Positions 8,741 through 17,757 of a stretch of 64,000 nucleotides of DNA are shown here, in pieces. Positions within the stretch are counted from its first letter, which is position 1, and every line of letters begins with the position of its first letter. The DNA comes from Kordiimonas gwangyangensis DSM 19435 = JCM 12864 (GTDB taxonomy: Bacteria > Pseudomonadota > Alphaproteobacteria > Sphingomonadales > Kordiimonadaceae), in contig NZ_AQXF01000001.1 of assembly GCF_000375545.1 (NCBI RefSeq), forward strand, positions 236,893 through 300,892, read 5' to 3'. The notes under the pieces are model-generated. The model saw only the letters and a list, made by a program, of their open reading frames with translations. It did no database searches and had not been told where the DNA came from. Made by a program: the position numbers and the translations under genes.

Positions 8741-9302
8741 CAGCCTCAAATCCTCAACCCTGCTCTCGCGCTTCAGGCGGGACGAAAGCGGCTCGATCCT
8801 TGTTGAGCTCGCGGTTTCCATCCCGCTGTTCCTCACCCTGCTCACCGGCGTGGTCGAGGTTGGCAATTACCTGCTGATGACGCTGAAGGTCCAGCATACC
8901 GTTATTTCCGTATCCGACCTTGTGACGCGGGACGAGGACATCACCGAAGGCGTGATGGCTGATATCTTTCAGGCGGTGCCACAAATCATGGCCCCGTTCC
9001 CGACCGGCGAGCGTTCGGTCGCCATCGTTTCAGCCATCAGTCAGAACGCCGATACACCCGCGTCCATCTTCTGGCAGCGGGCCGGTGGAGGCTCCTATGA
9101 CGCCGCCAGCACGTTCGGCGCTGAGGGTGACCCGGTGGAACTGCCCGCGGGCCTCACCCTCCGCGACAATGAAACCATTCTCGCGACCGAGGTTTATTAC
9201 CGCTACGAGCCGCTGGTCTTTGATTTCATCCTGCCGAAAACCATCCGCAAGGTAGCCTACTTCCGCCCGCGCATCGGCTCCCTTCAGGAAATCGAACCCT
9301 GA
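8727..9302 (+). CDS. TadE/TadF-like minor pseudopilin
   Basis: 191 residues; RRDESGSILVELAVSIPLFLT plus hydrophobic helix is again the TadE-type pseudopilin N-terminus, with the conserved Glu at +5 of the mature helix (VELAVSIP). The rest is a periplasmic domain ending DFILPKTIRKVAYFRPR. Two TadE-like proteins plus a TadG-like one is the usual composition of Tad loci, where they are thought to prime pilus assembly. It overlaps the previous gene by 14 bases. The following 584 bp has no gene, so these three are probably an operon separate from flp-cpa. Confidence 0.83.
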   Translation: MSLFNSLKSSTLLSRFRRDESGSILVELAVSIPLFLTLLTGVVEVGNYLLMTLKVQHTVISVSDLVTRDEDITEGVMADIFQAVPQIMAPFPTGERSVAIVSAISQNADTPASIFWQRAGGGSYDAASTFGAEGDPVELPAGLTLRDNETILATEVYYRYEPLVFDFILPKTIRKVAYFRPRIGSLQEIEP

Positions 9303-9887
9303 TAGCGCCTGCCCTGGGCCTTGGTGGCCCACCGTTTCCCCATCTGAACATTCTTATTTCGCCCCTGTGGCATTGAGACTCGCCCCGCACAGCTTTCGCA
9401 CAGGCTTTGCACACCCCCAGAACCCATATTGCTCGCCCCTGCGGACGCGCTCAAAAGCCTACATTTGTGAGGGTTTTGGCGTGACCGGCGGGAGAATCGC
9501 CTCACGCCACATGAGAGAATCGCCCCTATCTGGTGTGCATGAGGGCTGGAGAATCGCTCATTTTTGGTCGAAAGCCGGTTAAACTTATTAAAGTTTAGCC
9601 CGAAAAGCACCGGCGCGAGACCGCAACTTCATCGAAATTTGCGTATAAAACTGCACATAAATCGCCCCATTTTAACCATTTCGCGCCCGCCTGCCGCCCA
9701 CCCGCGCCGGGATTCTCTGAATAAAAACATGGCTTTAAAAAACTATGTAAAATTTGAAACAAATTCGCCATTCATTTTATGTTAAGTATTTGTTTTAAAA
9801 CACATTTTTCTGCTTTCCGTTAACTTTTTATTTAGCCCCCCAGCGCTATAACGAGGACATCCAAACTTGGCAGCTGGAGAAAAACCA
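9303..9887 (+). promoter_or_regulatory. Long non-coding leader upstream of flp with repeats
   Basis: No credible gene is present. A 6-bp hairpin (9315-9331) just after the previous stop may weakly terminate. The nonamer GAGAATCGC occurs three times in direct orientation (9492-9500, 9515-9523, 9549-9557). An inverted repeat TAAACTT-ATTA-AAGTTTA lies at 9580-9597. A 12-bp palindrome TGTTTTAAAACA lies at 9791-9802 in a very AT-rich stretch about 90 bp before the flp ATG. This is where the flp promoter and its control sites should be; I cannot assign -35/-10 boxes with confidence. Confidence 0.5.
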
Positions 9888-10076
9888 ATGTTTAAACTTC
9901 TGAATAAAATCCGTCGTAACGAGGAAGGCGCTACCGCCATCGAGTATGGCCTTATCGCAGCCCTCATCGCTATCGCTCTCATCGGTGCTCTGCAAACCCT
10001 CGGTGGCGCGCTCGACACCAAATTCGGTGAGATCGAAACCGCTGTAGACACAGCAGGCGACGCACCGGCTGGTTAA
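9888..10076 (+). CDS. flp: Flp/Fap type IVb major pilin
   Basis: A 62-residue prepilin. A short basic leader (MFKLLNKIRRNEEG, 14 residues) ends in Gly. It is followed by ATAIEYGLIAALIAIALIGA, the Flp signature with Glu at +5 and Tyr at +6 of the mature chain. The CpaA/TadV peptidase should cut between Gly14 and Ala15. The mature pilin is a single hydrophobic helix with a small Asp/Thr tail, polymerising into the Flp pilus for surface attachment. ATG 9888 has GGAGAAA 6-12 bases upstream; a TTG further up is not needed. A terminator follows, so flp can be made in large excess over the assembly genes. Confidence 0.95.
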   Translation: MFKLLNKIRRNEEGATAIEYGLIAALIAIALIGALQTLGGALDTKFGEIETAVDTAGDAPAG

Positions 10077-10116
10077 TCCGCAAGGCGGACTTAAACAGCA
10101 AAGCGCAAGCTTATCA

Positions 10117-10153
10117 AAAGCCGTCGGGGGACGTGTTTTCCGGCGGCTTTTTT
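10117..10153 (+). terminator. Terminator/attenuator between flp and cpaA
   Basis: An 11-bp stem with one G-T wobble (10117-10127 with 10140-10150) followed by a T-run. It probably ends most flp transcripts and lets a fraction continue into cpaA-tadC. Confidence 0.8.
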
Positions 10154-10192
10154 ACTGAAACACGGATCTCGAACCAGATCTCAGGCAACAAA

Positions 10193-10684
10193 ATGCAGGC
10201 AGCAACTTTAGTGGAGACAGGCGCCTATATCGCGCTTGCAGGCATTCTGGTCAGTGCCGCCATCAGCGACCTTCGCGACCGGCGCATTGCCAACCGCCTG
10301 CCTCTCATGATCGCGGCCCTGTTTGTGGTGGCAGCCACAGCAAGGATCGTGACCGGGGATGCAGTCACCGCCGCCCTCCTCTGGCCGCTTGTAACCGGGC
10401 TCACCGTCTTCCTTATTGGCCTCGCGGCTTTCGCCACAGGCACGATGGGAGGGGGTGATGTGAAGCTCCTGGCGGCAACGGCCCTGATGGCCGGTCCAGC
10501 GCTTGCAGTGCCCATGGTCCTTTATACCGCGATTGCGGGCGGCTTTGTGGCTCTCACACTTCTGGTGTGGCAGCGCACGTCCAAAAGCACCTCCCCCAAC
10601 GCGTTCAAGGTACCTTACGGTGTGGCCATCATGGCCGGTGGCCTCTGGGTTTGTGTTCACAAAGTTTCCGCAGTTTCAGCCTGA
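10193..10684 (+). CDS. cpaA: Prepilin peptidase CpaA (TadV), A24 family
   Basis: 163 residues, about four to five membrane helices. The two catalytic aspartates of the A24 aspartic prepilin peptidase family are visible: Asp26 in SDLRDRRI and Asp89 in GGGDVKLLAA (the GxGD motif). It lacks the N-terminal methylase and zinc domains of PilD, as usual for CpaA/TadV, so it cleaves Flp and the TadE-like pseudopilins without a separate methylation domain. ATG 10193 begins the first helix; an earlier GTG lies inside the flp terminator and is unlikely. It starts 40 bp after that terminator and heads the assembly operon. Confidence 0.92.
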   Translation: MQAATLVETGAYIALAGILVSAAISDLRDRRIANRLPLMIAALFVVAATARIVTGDAVTAALLWPLVTGLTVFLIGLAAFATGTMGGGDVKLLAATALMAGPALAVPMVLYTAIAGGFVALTLLVWQRTSKSTSPNAFKVPYGVAIMAGGLWVCVHKVSAVSA

Positions 10685-10760
10685 GTGATGAAAGTTCTGG
10701 CCTCGTGCCCTTTGGTGGGGAACCCACGGCACAGGCAGTTTGGAAACCGGGAGGGGCATA

Positions 10761-11663
10761 ATGAACCCCAGAAGTCTGATCCTTATTGTCCTCGCCGCCG
10801 TTGGCGTGCTCGCGGTTGTCATGCTGACCCGCAGCTACCTTGGCGGTCTGGAGCGCCAGCAGGGCGCGGAAGTCGCGGTCAAGCGCATTGAAAGCGGCAA
10901 GGTAATGGTCGCCGCCCGCACCTTGAGCGTTGGCACCATCCTCAAGCCCGAAGACGTGCGCTGGCAGGCATGGCCCGAGGACGGCATCAATGAAGCTTAT
11001 TTTTCCTCGCACAAAGTGGGTGACGAAGCCCCTGCCACGCCCAAGGGGCTTGCTGGCAAGGTTGTGCGCACCCCGCTTGCGGCAGGTGAACCCGTAACGC
11101 GTGCGTCGCTTGTCAGCCAGGGTGAGCGCGGTTTCCTCGCCGCCATCCTGTCGCCCGGCATGCGCGCCGTAACAGTGCAACTGTCTCCCACGTCCGGTCT
11201 TGGCGGTTTTGTGTTCCCCGGTGACCGCGTGGACGTGATCCTCAATCACACCATCGAGAAATCCCGCGAAGAGAAATACAATCTCGCGGAAACCGTATTC
11301 CAGAATGTACGCGTTCTGGGTGTTGACCAGAAAAGCGACACCGTGGCCGGTGAAGTGCGGATCGCAAAAACCGCAACGCTTGAGGTTACCCCGAAGATGG
11401 CCGAGAAAATGGTGATGCTCGATAGCATCGGCAATCTCTCCCTTATCCTGCGTAGCCTGTCGGCAAGCGGTGACGGTATGACCGCCGACCCGGACAGCCC
11501 GCCAGTGGGCGAGACCTCATCTCACACCACCGCGAATGAGATCAGCAAGTTCCTGCCCGCCCTCGGCAAAAAAGAGAGCGATGGCCCAACGGTGCGCGTC
11601 ACCCGCGGCGGCGAAAGCACTTTCGTGGCGGTTGAAGAAATCGAGAAGGACGGCAAAAAATGA
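10761..11663 (+). CDS. cpaB: Flp pilus assembly protein CpaB (RcpC)
   Basis: 300 residues. A single N-terminal membrane helix (SLILIVLAAVGVLAVVML) anchors a periplasmic protein with an SAF domain (about residues 45-110, VMVAARTLSVGTILKPEDV) and the RcpC/CpaB domain after it. The protein is thought to connect to or gate the CpaC secretin. GGGAGGGG upstream selects ATG 10761. The stop overlaps the cpaC start in an ATGA junction, so the two are translationally coupled, consistent with a fixed ratio in the outer-membrane/periplasmic part of the machine. Confidence 0.93.
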   Translation: MNPRSLILIVLAAVGVLAVVMLTRSYLGGLERQQGAEVAVKRIESGKVMVAARTLSVGTILKPEDVRWQAWPEDGINEAYFSSHKVGDEAPATPKGLAGKVVRTPLAAGEPVTRASLVSQGERGFLAAILSPGMRAVTVQLSPTSGLGGFVFPGDRVDVILNHTIEKSREEKYNLAETVFQNVRVLGVDQKSDTVAGEVRIAKTATLEVTPKMAEKMVMLDSIGNLSLILRSLSASGDGMTADPDSPPVGETSSHTTANEISKFLPALGKKESDGPTVRVTRGGESTFVAVEEIEKDGKK

Positions 11664-13099
11664 AGGCTCGTATCCACCATATCCTTGCCGCCGCCATTAT
11701 CGGTTTCGGCACATTCATGGGCCAGGGCGCATCCGCCGCTGACTTCATGAAGGAACACGGTGCCAGCGTGCTGAACGCCGACGGCAAGAACCTCACCATC
11801 GAGGTCAACAAAGGCACGCTTATCCGCCTTGACCGTCCGGCGACCGAAGTTTTCATCGCAAACCCGGAAGTGGCTGACGTTCAGGTAAAATCGAACCGCG
11901 TTGTCTATATCTTCGGCAAAACGCAGGGGGAGACCACCTTCTACGCGCTTGATGAAAACGACAACACCATCTATGGCGCCACCGTGCAGGTAACGCGCAA
12001 CCTTGGTGCGCTCCGCCAGGCGTATGAGCGCATGCTGCCGGGCACCCCGATTGAGATCACCACCGTCGGCCAGCTCATCGTGCTTCAAGGCACGGTTGGC
12101 GCGCCCGATGAAGCCGCGCTGGCCGAACGCCTTGCGCACACCGTGCTTGGCACGCAGGACGTGATGAACAGCATCGCCATCCTGCAGCCCACACAAGTGA
12201 ACCTGCGCGTCCGCATCGCGGAAGTTTCCCGCACTGTGCTCAAGTCCCTTGGAGTGTCGTGGGAAGGTTTTGCGACGAGCGGCAGCTCGGTCTTTGGTCT
12301 ACTGCAAACGCGCAACGTATCTGACATCATCCTCAATGAGGCAACAGGCTTGCCGCAGCGTGTGTTCAACACCGTGCAGGATGCCTCCAGCATTGTGGGC
12401 AACATCGGCGGCAGCGGGCTTGATATCAACTGGGCCATCGACGCGATGGACCGGGAAGGCTTCCTGCGCGTGCTTGCGGAACCGAACCTGACGGCGCTTA
12501 CCGGCCAGTCGGCCAATTTCCTTGCGGGCGGCGAGTTTCCGGTGCCGGTACCAAGCCGTGACGGCCTTGGCATTGAATACCGCGAGTTTGGCGTGAAGCT
12601 TGATTTTACCCCTACTGTCCTCAACTCCGGCCGCATTTCCATGCACGTAAAACCGGAAGTGAGTGATCTCTCGAGCGCGGGCGCAATCCGGGTGGAGGGC
12701 ATCAGCGTGCCGTCCATCAGCACCCGCCGCGCAGAAACCACGATTGAACTTGGCTCCGGCCAGTCGTTCGCGATCGCTGGCCTTTTGCAGAACAACATCG
12801 TGCAAGACGCGGACAAATTCCCCGGCCTTGGCGATATTCCGATCCTCGGTGCGCTCTTCAAGTCGGAGAAATTCCGCCGCGAGGAGACCGAACTGCTGAT
12901 CGTGGTAACACCCTATGTTGTGCGCCCGGTATCGGACCACAAAATGGTGCTGCCGACCGACAAATACATCGCACCGGGCGACATGGACCGGTTCCTCAAT
13001 GGCAAACGCTGGGTCCCGACCGAAGCGCAGGCCGCCACCACGCTTGATACCACCGAAGGTGCTTCCATGAAGAAGCGCGCCGGTTTCCAGCTTGATTAA
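11660..13099 (+). CDS. cpaC: Tad pilus outer-membrane secretin CpaC (RcpA)
   Basis: 479 residues with a signal peptide (cleavage near residue 26, GQGASA). The N-terminal pilus-secretin domain (about 35-110) contains DRPATEVFIANPEVADVQV, a BON-like region follows, and the C-terminal secretin domain (about 235-425) includes PVPVPSRDG, EFGVKLDFTPTV and ETELLIVVTPYVV. It forms the gated outer-membrane pore for the Flp pilus. Length and domain order are normal for the family. The start overlaps cpaB by 4 bases. Confidence 0.95.
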   Translation: MKARIHHILAAAIIGFGTFMGQGASAADFMKEHGASVLNADGKNLTIEVNKGTLIRLDRPATEVFIANPEVADVQVKSNRVVYIFGKTQGETTFYALDENDNTIYGATVQVTRNLGALRQAYERMLPGTPIEITTVGQLIVLQGTVGAPDEAALAERLAHTVLGTQDVMNSIAILQPTQVNLRVRIAEVSRTVLKSLGVSWEGFATSGSSVFGLLQTRNVSDIILNEATGLPQRVFNTVQDASSIVGNIGGSGLDINWAIDAMDREGFLRVLAEPNLTALTGQSANFLAGGEFPVPVPSRDGLGIEYREFGVKLDFTPTVLNSGRISMHVKPEVSDLSSAGAIRVEGISVPSISTRRAETTIELGSGQSFAIAGLLQNNIVQDADKFPGLGDIPILGALFKSEKFRREETELLIVVTPYVVRPVSDHKMVLPTDKYIAPGDMDRFLNGKRWVPTEAQAATTLDTTEGASMKKRAGFQLD

Positions 13100-13114
13100 G
13101 GGAAGGACAGGACC

Positions 13115-13834
13115 ATGACGCACACTTCAAAAACTTTTGCAGCCGCACTCCTGAAGCCAGCCCTTCTTGGAATTGCGCTCCTCTCCACCACCGCATGCGT
13201 GCACGACCAGATCGCGAACCCGGTCTCGGGCGAGGTGGTCAACAGGAACGCGGTTACCATGGTGCGCCTCGCGCATATGATCCAGGCAGAGGATGACGGC
13301 ACGGACACGCCGTCCGCAGCGGTTGCAGCCAACCTGCATGCCTTCCTCGCAAGTGTTGATGCAGGCTATGGCGACATTGTGATGATCGACAGCGGTGCAT
13401 CACCGGCCCGCACCGCAGCCATCGCCAAAATGATCAAGGCACGCGGCCTTGTGTATGGCGGGGAAGCGCCGCTTGGCGAAACCCCGGCCATTGGCGATAT
13501 CGCGCTTTATGTGGAACGCTATGTGGTCACCACGCCCAACTGCGGCGTATGGCCGAACGAGCCAACCAACAACACCCGCAACAATGCCAGCAGCTATTAT
13601 GGCTGCGCCAATACCGCAAACCTCGGCCTTATGGTCGCGGACCCGCGTGACCTTGTGGCAGGCAGGAACGGCGGCAACTCAACAGGCGCAGCTGTCGCGG
13701 CAATCTATTCGCCCAAGGCAAAAGCCAAAGGCCCGGCTGTCACCGTATCCTTCGCGGATATGCCGGTGACAACGGGGGCTGGCAGCACGGGCGGCGGCGC
13801 AGGTGGCGGTGATGCCGCACCAACAGGCAAATAA
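13115..13834 (+). CDS. cpaD: Pilus assembly lipoprotein CpaD
   Basis: 239 residues. An N-terminal lipoprotein signal ends in LLSTTACVHD, with lipid attachment expected at the Cys. The body matches CpaD/RcpB-type proteins, including NCGVWPNE and the NFGCA-like YYGCANTANLGLMVADPRDL segment that is typical of CpaD. The tail is Gly-rich and low-complexity. CpaD is an outer-membrane lipoprotein needed for secretin assembly or stability. It sits between secretin and CpaE as in Caulobacter. Confidence 0.9.
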   Translation: MTHTSKTFAAALLKPALLGIALLSTTACVHDQIANPVSGEVVNRNAVTMVRLAHMIQAEDDGTDTPSAAVAANLHAFLASVDAGYGDIVMIDSGASPARTAAIAKMIKARGLVYGGEAPLGETPAIGDIALYVERYVVTTPNCGVWPNEPTNNTRNNASSYYGCANTANLGLMVADPRDLVAGRNGGNSTGAAVAAIYSPKAKAKGPAVTVSFADMPVTTGAGSTGGGAGGGDAAPTGK

Positions 13835-13845
13835 GGGGAGCTATC

Positions 13846-15066
13846 ATGATTGCGACCTCAAAATTGACAGCGTCCGACCAGCGCGAAACCTACGCAGCCT
13901 TCATCTGCGATGAAATGTCGGCGCAGATTCTGCTGCCCGTAATATCGGAACGCGGCTGGAACCCGGACATGATCTTCTCAGGCGGTGTTGTGTCTGCTGT
14001 GCGCGCGCTTGGCGGCATGCCCTGCCCTGAATTCCTGATTGTCGATCTCTCGGACAGTGACGACCCACGCGCCGACATGCAGTCCCTTGCGGACGTATGT
14101 GAACCCGGCACAGTGGTGCTCGCGCTCGGCACCCTCAATGACGTGACCTTGTACCGCGACCTTCTGCACGCCGGTGTGCACGACTATCTCGTGAAACCGC
14201 TGACGGCAGAGATGCTGCGCGACGCGATCCGCACCGCGGAAGAAGCGCTCGCCTACGAAGAAGAAGTCGAAGACACGTCGCCCAAGAACGACACCCGCCA
14301 GCTTGTATGCCTTGGCGTGCGTGGCGGGATCGGCACCAGCACCATGGTGGCCAACATCGCCTGGATGATGGCAGACCAGGGCAAAAAGACCGCGCTTCTG
14401 GACCTTGATCTCTTTTTCGGCACATCCGCCATGCAGTTCGACCTTGAGCCGGGCCGTGGCCTATCGGACGCGCTTGATAACCCGCGCCGGGTTGATGGCC
14501 TCTTTCTTGAGCGCGCTGTGGTCAAACCCCATGACAAACTCTCGATCCTCGGCTGTGAAGCCCCGATCGGTGGTCTCAGTGACCCGGCTGAGGGTGCGCT
14601 TGAGCAGCTTGTTGATGCGCTTGGTGAAAACTTCGACTGCGTTGTGGTAGATGTACCGCGCCAGATGCTCGGCACCCATGTGGATGTGCTGCGCTCCGCC
14701 ACCGATATCGTTCTGCTCACTGACTATTCGCTGACCGCCGCGCGGGACTGCATCCGCCTGCTCGCGCACATCAAACAGATTGCACCGCAGGCTGACATCT
14801 ATGTGGCCGCCGGCAAGGTGGGCATGGTGCCAAACGAGGTGAGCGAGCAGGATTTCGAGAACTCGATCGAACGTCCGGTTGATGCTAAAATCCCGTTTGA
14901 CATCAAAACCATGATGACCGCCACACAGGCAGGCGAAGTAGTGGTCGCAAACGCGCCCGGCGCCAAGCTGTCGCAGGCCTACCTCGATCTTCTGCGCAAG
15001 GTCACGTCCGATGACAGCATCGGCAAGGAAAAGACCTCTTGGTTCGGTAAACTGTTCAGCCGCTAA
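13846..15066 (+). CDS. cpaE: Pilus localisation ATPase CpaE (TadZ), receiver-like plus ParA/MinD-like
   Basis: 406 residues. The N-terminal 130 residues form a receiver-like domain (IVDLSDSDD and VKPLTAEML near the usual Asp and Lys positions), followed by a linker of acidic residues and a MinD/ParA-type ATPase. Its nucleotide loop is GVRGGIGTST, a deviant Walker A lacking the signature lysine, as is normal in CpaE; LLDLDLFFG gives the Asp of switch I. CpaE/TadZ marks the polar site where the Tad machine is built. Spacing (12 bp from cpaD, 12 bp to cpaF) fits a single operon. Confidence 0.93.
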   Translation: MIATSKLTASDQRETYAAFICDEMSAQILLPVISERGWNPDMIFSGGVVSAVRALGGMPCPEFLIVDLSDSDDPRADMQSLADVCEPGTVVLALGTLNDVTLYRDLLHAGVHDYLVKPLTAEMLRDAIRTAEEALAYEEEVEDTSPKNDTRQLVCLGVRGGIGTSTMVANIAWMMADQGKKTALLDLDLFFGTSAMQFDLEPGRGLSDALDNPRRVDGLFLERAVVKPHDKLSILGCEAPIGGLSDPAEGALEQLVDALGENFDCVVVDVPRQMLGTHVDVLRSATDIVLLTDYSLTAARDCIRLLAHIKQIAPQADIYVAAGKVGMVPNEVSEQDFENSIERPVDAKIPFDIKTMMTATQAGEVVVANAPGAKLSQAYLDLLRKVTSDDSIGKEKTSWFGKLFSR

Positions 15067-15078
15067 GGCAAGGTGAAG

Positions 15079-16773
15079 ATGAAAGCAGGTTTCGGCAAAA
15101 AGAAGCAGGGTCTCAAGCGTCAAAGCACTGGCTTTGGCAGCACTGCTGGCGGTTTTGGCCGCAGCAGCGCCGCCCCTGCCCTTGATCACGACCCGGCGGG
15201 CTCCGCCCCCTTCGCAGCCAACGAACAGTCGGGCGTTAGCGCGGCTGACCTTGTTGACCGGCTGGCGGAGAAAGGCGAGGAAGCGCTCAAATCCCACTTC
15301 ACGGCGGATGAACTGCGCATGTCCACCAAGGGTGAGGTATCGAAAAAGATCGATGCCCTGATTGGTGAACTTCTGGCCGAGAGCGGCGAAAGCCTCTCAG
15401 GCGCGGAACAGAAAGACCTCGCCACCTATCTCCTTAATGAGGCCGAAGCCACCATCGGGCCGATTGGCGACACCAGTGATAGCGGCACCACGGCAAAAAA
15501 AGACAAAGACAAAAACACCCTCTTTGAAGCGCGGGACCGTATTCAGGTCCTGCTGATGGACCATATCGACCCCGGTGCGGCGGCGGAACTACCGCGCGCT
15601 GAACTGGCGGACCAGGTGGGCGAAGTGGTTGGCGAGCTGCTGGTACAGGAAAAGATCAACCTGAACCTGACTGAGCAGCGCGACCTCGTTACCCTGCTAC
15701 TGGATGACATGCTGGGCCTTGGCCCGCTTGAGCCCCTGCTCGCGGACGATGAAATCTCGGACATCATGGTCAACGGCCCCAAGCAGGTCTATGTGGAGAA
15801 GAAGGGCCGCCTGACGCTGACGGACGTGCATTTCCGTGACAATCAGCACCTGATGAACGTGGCGCAGCGTATTGTGACCGCCGTAGGCCGCCGGGTGGAC
15901 GAAAGCTCCCCCATCTGTGACGCCCGCCTTGCGGACGGTAGCCGGGTGAACGTGATTGCACCGCCGCTCGCCATCGACGGTGCGTCCATCTCCATCCGGA
16001 AGTTCACGCAGGATAAAATCACCCTCGACCGCATGCTTGAGTTCGGCTCCATCACGCCACCGCTTGCAAAGCTGCTCAAGATCGCGGGCGCCTGCCGGCT
16101 CAATATCCTGATCTCGGGCGGTACGGGCTCGGGTAAAACCACCATGCTGAACGCGCTGTCGCGTATGATCGACAAGGGCGAAAGGGTTGTGACGATCGAG
16201 GATGCGGCGGAACTGCAATTGCAGCAGCCGCACGTGGTACGCCTTGAAACCCGCCCGCCAAACCTTGAAGGCCAGGGCGAGGTGACAATGCGTGACCTCG
16301 TCAAAAACGCGCTTCGCATGCGCCCGGACCGTATCATCCTTGGTGAGATCCGGGGTGGTGAAGCGATCGACATGCTGCAAGCCATGAACACGGGCCACGA
16401 CGGCTCCATGGGGACCATTCACGCCAACCGGCCGCGCGAGGCGCTGACCCGGCTTGAGAACATGGTCAACATGGCAGGCCTGCACCTGCCTGCAAAAGCC
16501 ATCCGTGAACAGATTTCCGCCTCGCTTGACCTCATCGTACAGGTGCAGCGTATGCGCGACGGTGGCCGCCGCACCACCCACGTGACCGAAGTGGTGGGCA
16601 TGGAAGGTGATGTGATCACCACGCAAGACCTGTTCAAGTTCGAATTTACGGGTGAGGACGAGAGCGGCCGCCTGGTCGGTGACTTCAAGTCCACCGGTGT
16701 TCGCCCGCACTTCCTCACCAAGGCGGAATACTTCGGTCTCGACCGCGCACTGATGGAGGCCATGAATGGATAA
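15079..16773 (+). CDS. cpaF: Pilus assembly ATPase CpaF (TadA)
   Basis: 564 residues. After a basic, Ser/Gly-rich N-terminal extension comes a helical N-domain and the type II/IV secretion ATPase core: Walker A GGTGSGKTTM at about residue 347, the Asp box IEDAAELQLQ, Walker B RIILGEIRGGEA, and the His box GHDGSMGTIHA. It powers both assembly and retraction-like steps of the Tad pilus from the cytoplasm. ATG 15079 has AAGG at a 5-base spacing; GTG 15073 is an alternative adding two residues. The stop overlaps the tadB start by 8 bases. Confidence 0.95.
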   Translation: MKAGFGKKKQGLKRQSTGFGSTAGGFGRSSAAPALDHDPAGSAPFAANEQSGVSAADLVDRLAEKGEEALKSHFTADELRMSTKGEVSKKIDALIGELLAESGESLSGAEQKDLATYLLNEAEATIGPIGDTSDSGTTAKKDKDKNTLFEARDRIQVLLMDHIDPGAAAELPRAELADQVGEVVGELLVQEKINLNLTEQRDLVTLLLDDMLGLGPLEPLLADDEISDIMVNGPKQVYVEKKGRLTLTDVHFRDNQHLMNVAQRIVTAVGRRVDESSPICDARLADGSRVNVIAPPLAIDGASISIRKFTQDKITLDRMLEFGSITPPLAKLLKIAGACRLNILISGGTGSGKTTMLNALSRMIDKGERVVTIEDAAELQLQQPHVVRLETRPPNLEGQGEVTMRDLVKNALRMRPDRIILGEIRGGEAIDMLQAMNTGHDGSMGTIHANRPREALTRLENMVNMAGLHLPAKAIREQISASLDLIVQVQRMRDGGRRTTHVTEVVGMEGDVITTQDLFKFEFTGEDESGRLVGDFKSTGVRPHFLTKAEYFGLDRALMEAMNG

Positions 16774-17755
16774 CACCAATCTTGATGTGGTTCTGGCCGT
16801 TGGCGGCATCGCTGTGTTTGTGGTGCTGGTGGTTGTCATCGTGCTCTCGAACGCGCTCAGCAAGGGCCGCAAGGAAACACGGCAGAAATTGGAGCGTTTC
16901 AAAGCACGCTTTGAAGCCAAGTCCAGCCTGAAGGGCGAAGGCGCGCGTTCCATCCGTGTGAACCAGCAACAGTCCGGCCTTGTGGCCAGCCTTTCGGAAT
17001 TGCTGCCACGCCGTGACCAGATCAAACGTCGCCTCTCACAAGCGGGGCTCGGCACTGACCTCTCGCGCTATACCGTCATCTCGCTTGGGCTTGCTGTCTT
17101 TGCGCTTATTGGCCTGCTCGCCATGGGGGCGGGGCTTGTGCTCGCGCTTTTCATGGCGATCATCGCGGGTGTGGGCCTGCCGCATATGTGGGTCTCGAAC
17201 CGCATCACCGCGCGCACCACCAAATTCACCAAACAGTTCCCTGAAGCCATGGACCTTATGGTGCGCGGCCTTAAGTCCGGCCTGCCGGTGAACGAATGCA
17301 TCATGAACGTGGCGAAGGAACTGCCCGCGCCCACGGGTGTGGAATTCCAACGCATCTCGGACGCCATGCGCCTCGGCAAGCAGCTTGAGGAAGCGCTGTG
17401 GGAAACCGCGGACCGGCTCAACACACCCGATTTCAAATTCTTCGTCATCTCGCTCGTCGTACAGCGCGAAACCGGTGGTAACCTTGGTGAGACGCTTGGC
17501 AACCTCGCCACCATTCTGCGCCAGCGGCAGGCGATGAAACTGAAGGTGAAAGCGCTGTCATCGGAAGCGAAGGCAAGTGCGTGGATCGTGGGCTCCCTGC
17601 CCTTCATCATGCTCGGCGTTATCATGATGATGAACTACGACTATGGCATCATCCTCTTCACCGAACCCAAGGCCATGATGGCCGGTATCGGGGCGCTGGT
17701 GTGGATGTCCATCGGGGTGTTCATCATGTCCCGCATGACCAAGTTTGAGGTATAG
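16766..17755 (+). CDS. tadB: Inner-membrane platform protein TadB
   Basis: 329 residues of the T2SSF/GspF family. There is an N-terminal helix, a cytoplasmic four-helix domain (VRGLKSGLPVNECI, VQRETGGNLGETLGNLATI) and C-terminal membrane helices ending FIMSRMTKFEV. TadB pairs with TadC to form the inner-membrane platform through which CpaF drives pilin extrusion. It overlaps cpaF by 8 bases and is 2 bp from tadC, implying coupled translation. Confidence 0.93.
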   Translation: MDNTNLDVVLAVGGIAVFVVLVVVIVLSNALSKGRKETRQKLERFKARFEAKSSLKGEGARSIRVNQQQSGLVASLSELLPRRDQIKRRLSQAGLGTDLSRYTVISLGLAVFALIGLLAMGAGLVLALFMAIIAGVGLPHMWVSNRITARTTKFTKQFPEAMDLMVRGLKSGLPVNECIMNVAKELPAPTGVEFQRISDAMRLGKQLEEALWETADRLNTPDFKFFVISLVVQRETGGNLGETLGNLATILRQRQAMKLKVKALSSEAKASAWIVGSLPFIMLGVIMMMNYDYGIILFTEPKAMMAGIGALVWMSIGVFIMSRMTKFEV

Positions 17756-17757
17756 GC

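Noticed and set aside
9782-9798. Possible CtrA site (TTAA...TTAA) before flp
   Set aside because: The two TTAA boxes are 9 bases apart rather than the required 7.
15697-17055. 452-codon frame on the minus strand opposite cpaF/tadB
   Set aside because: Antisense shadow of genes with high third-position GC; no domain or ribosome binding site and cpaF/tadB are certain.
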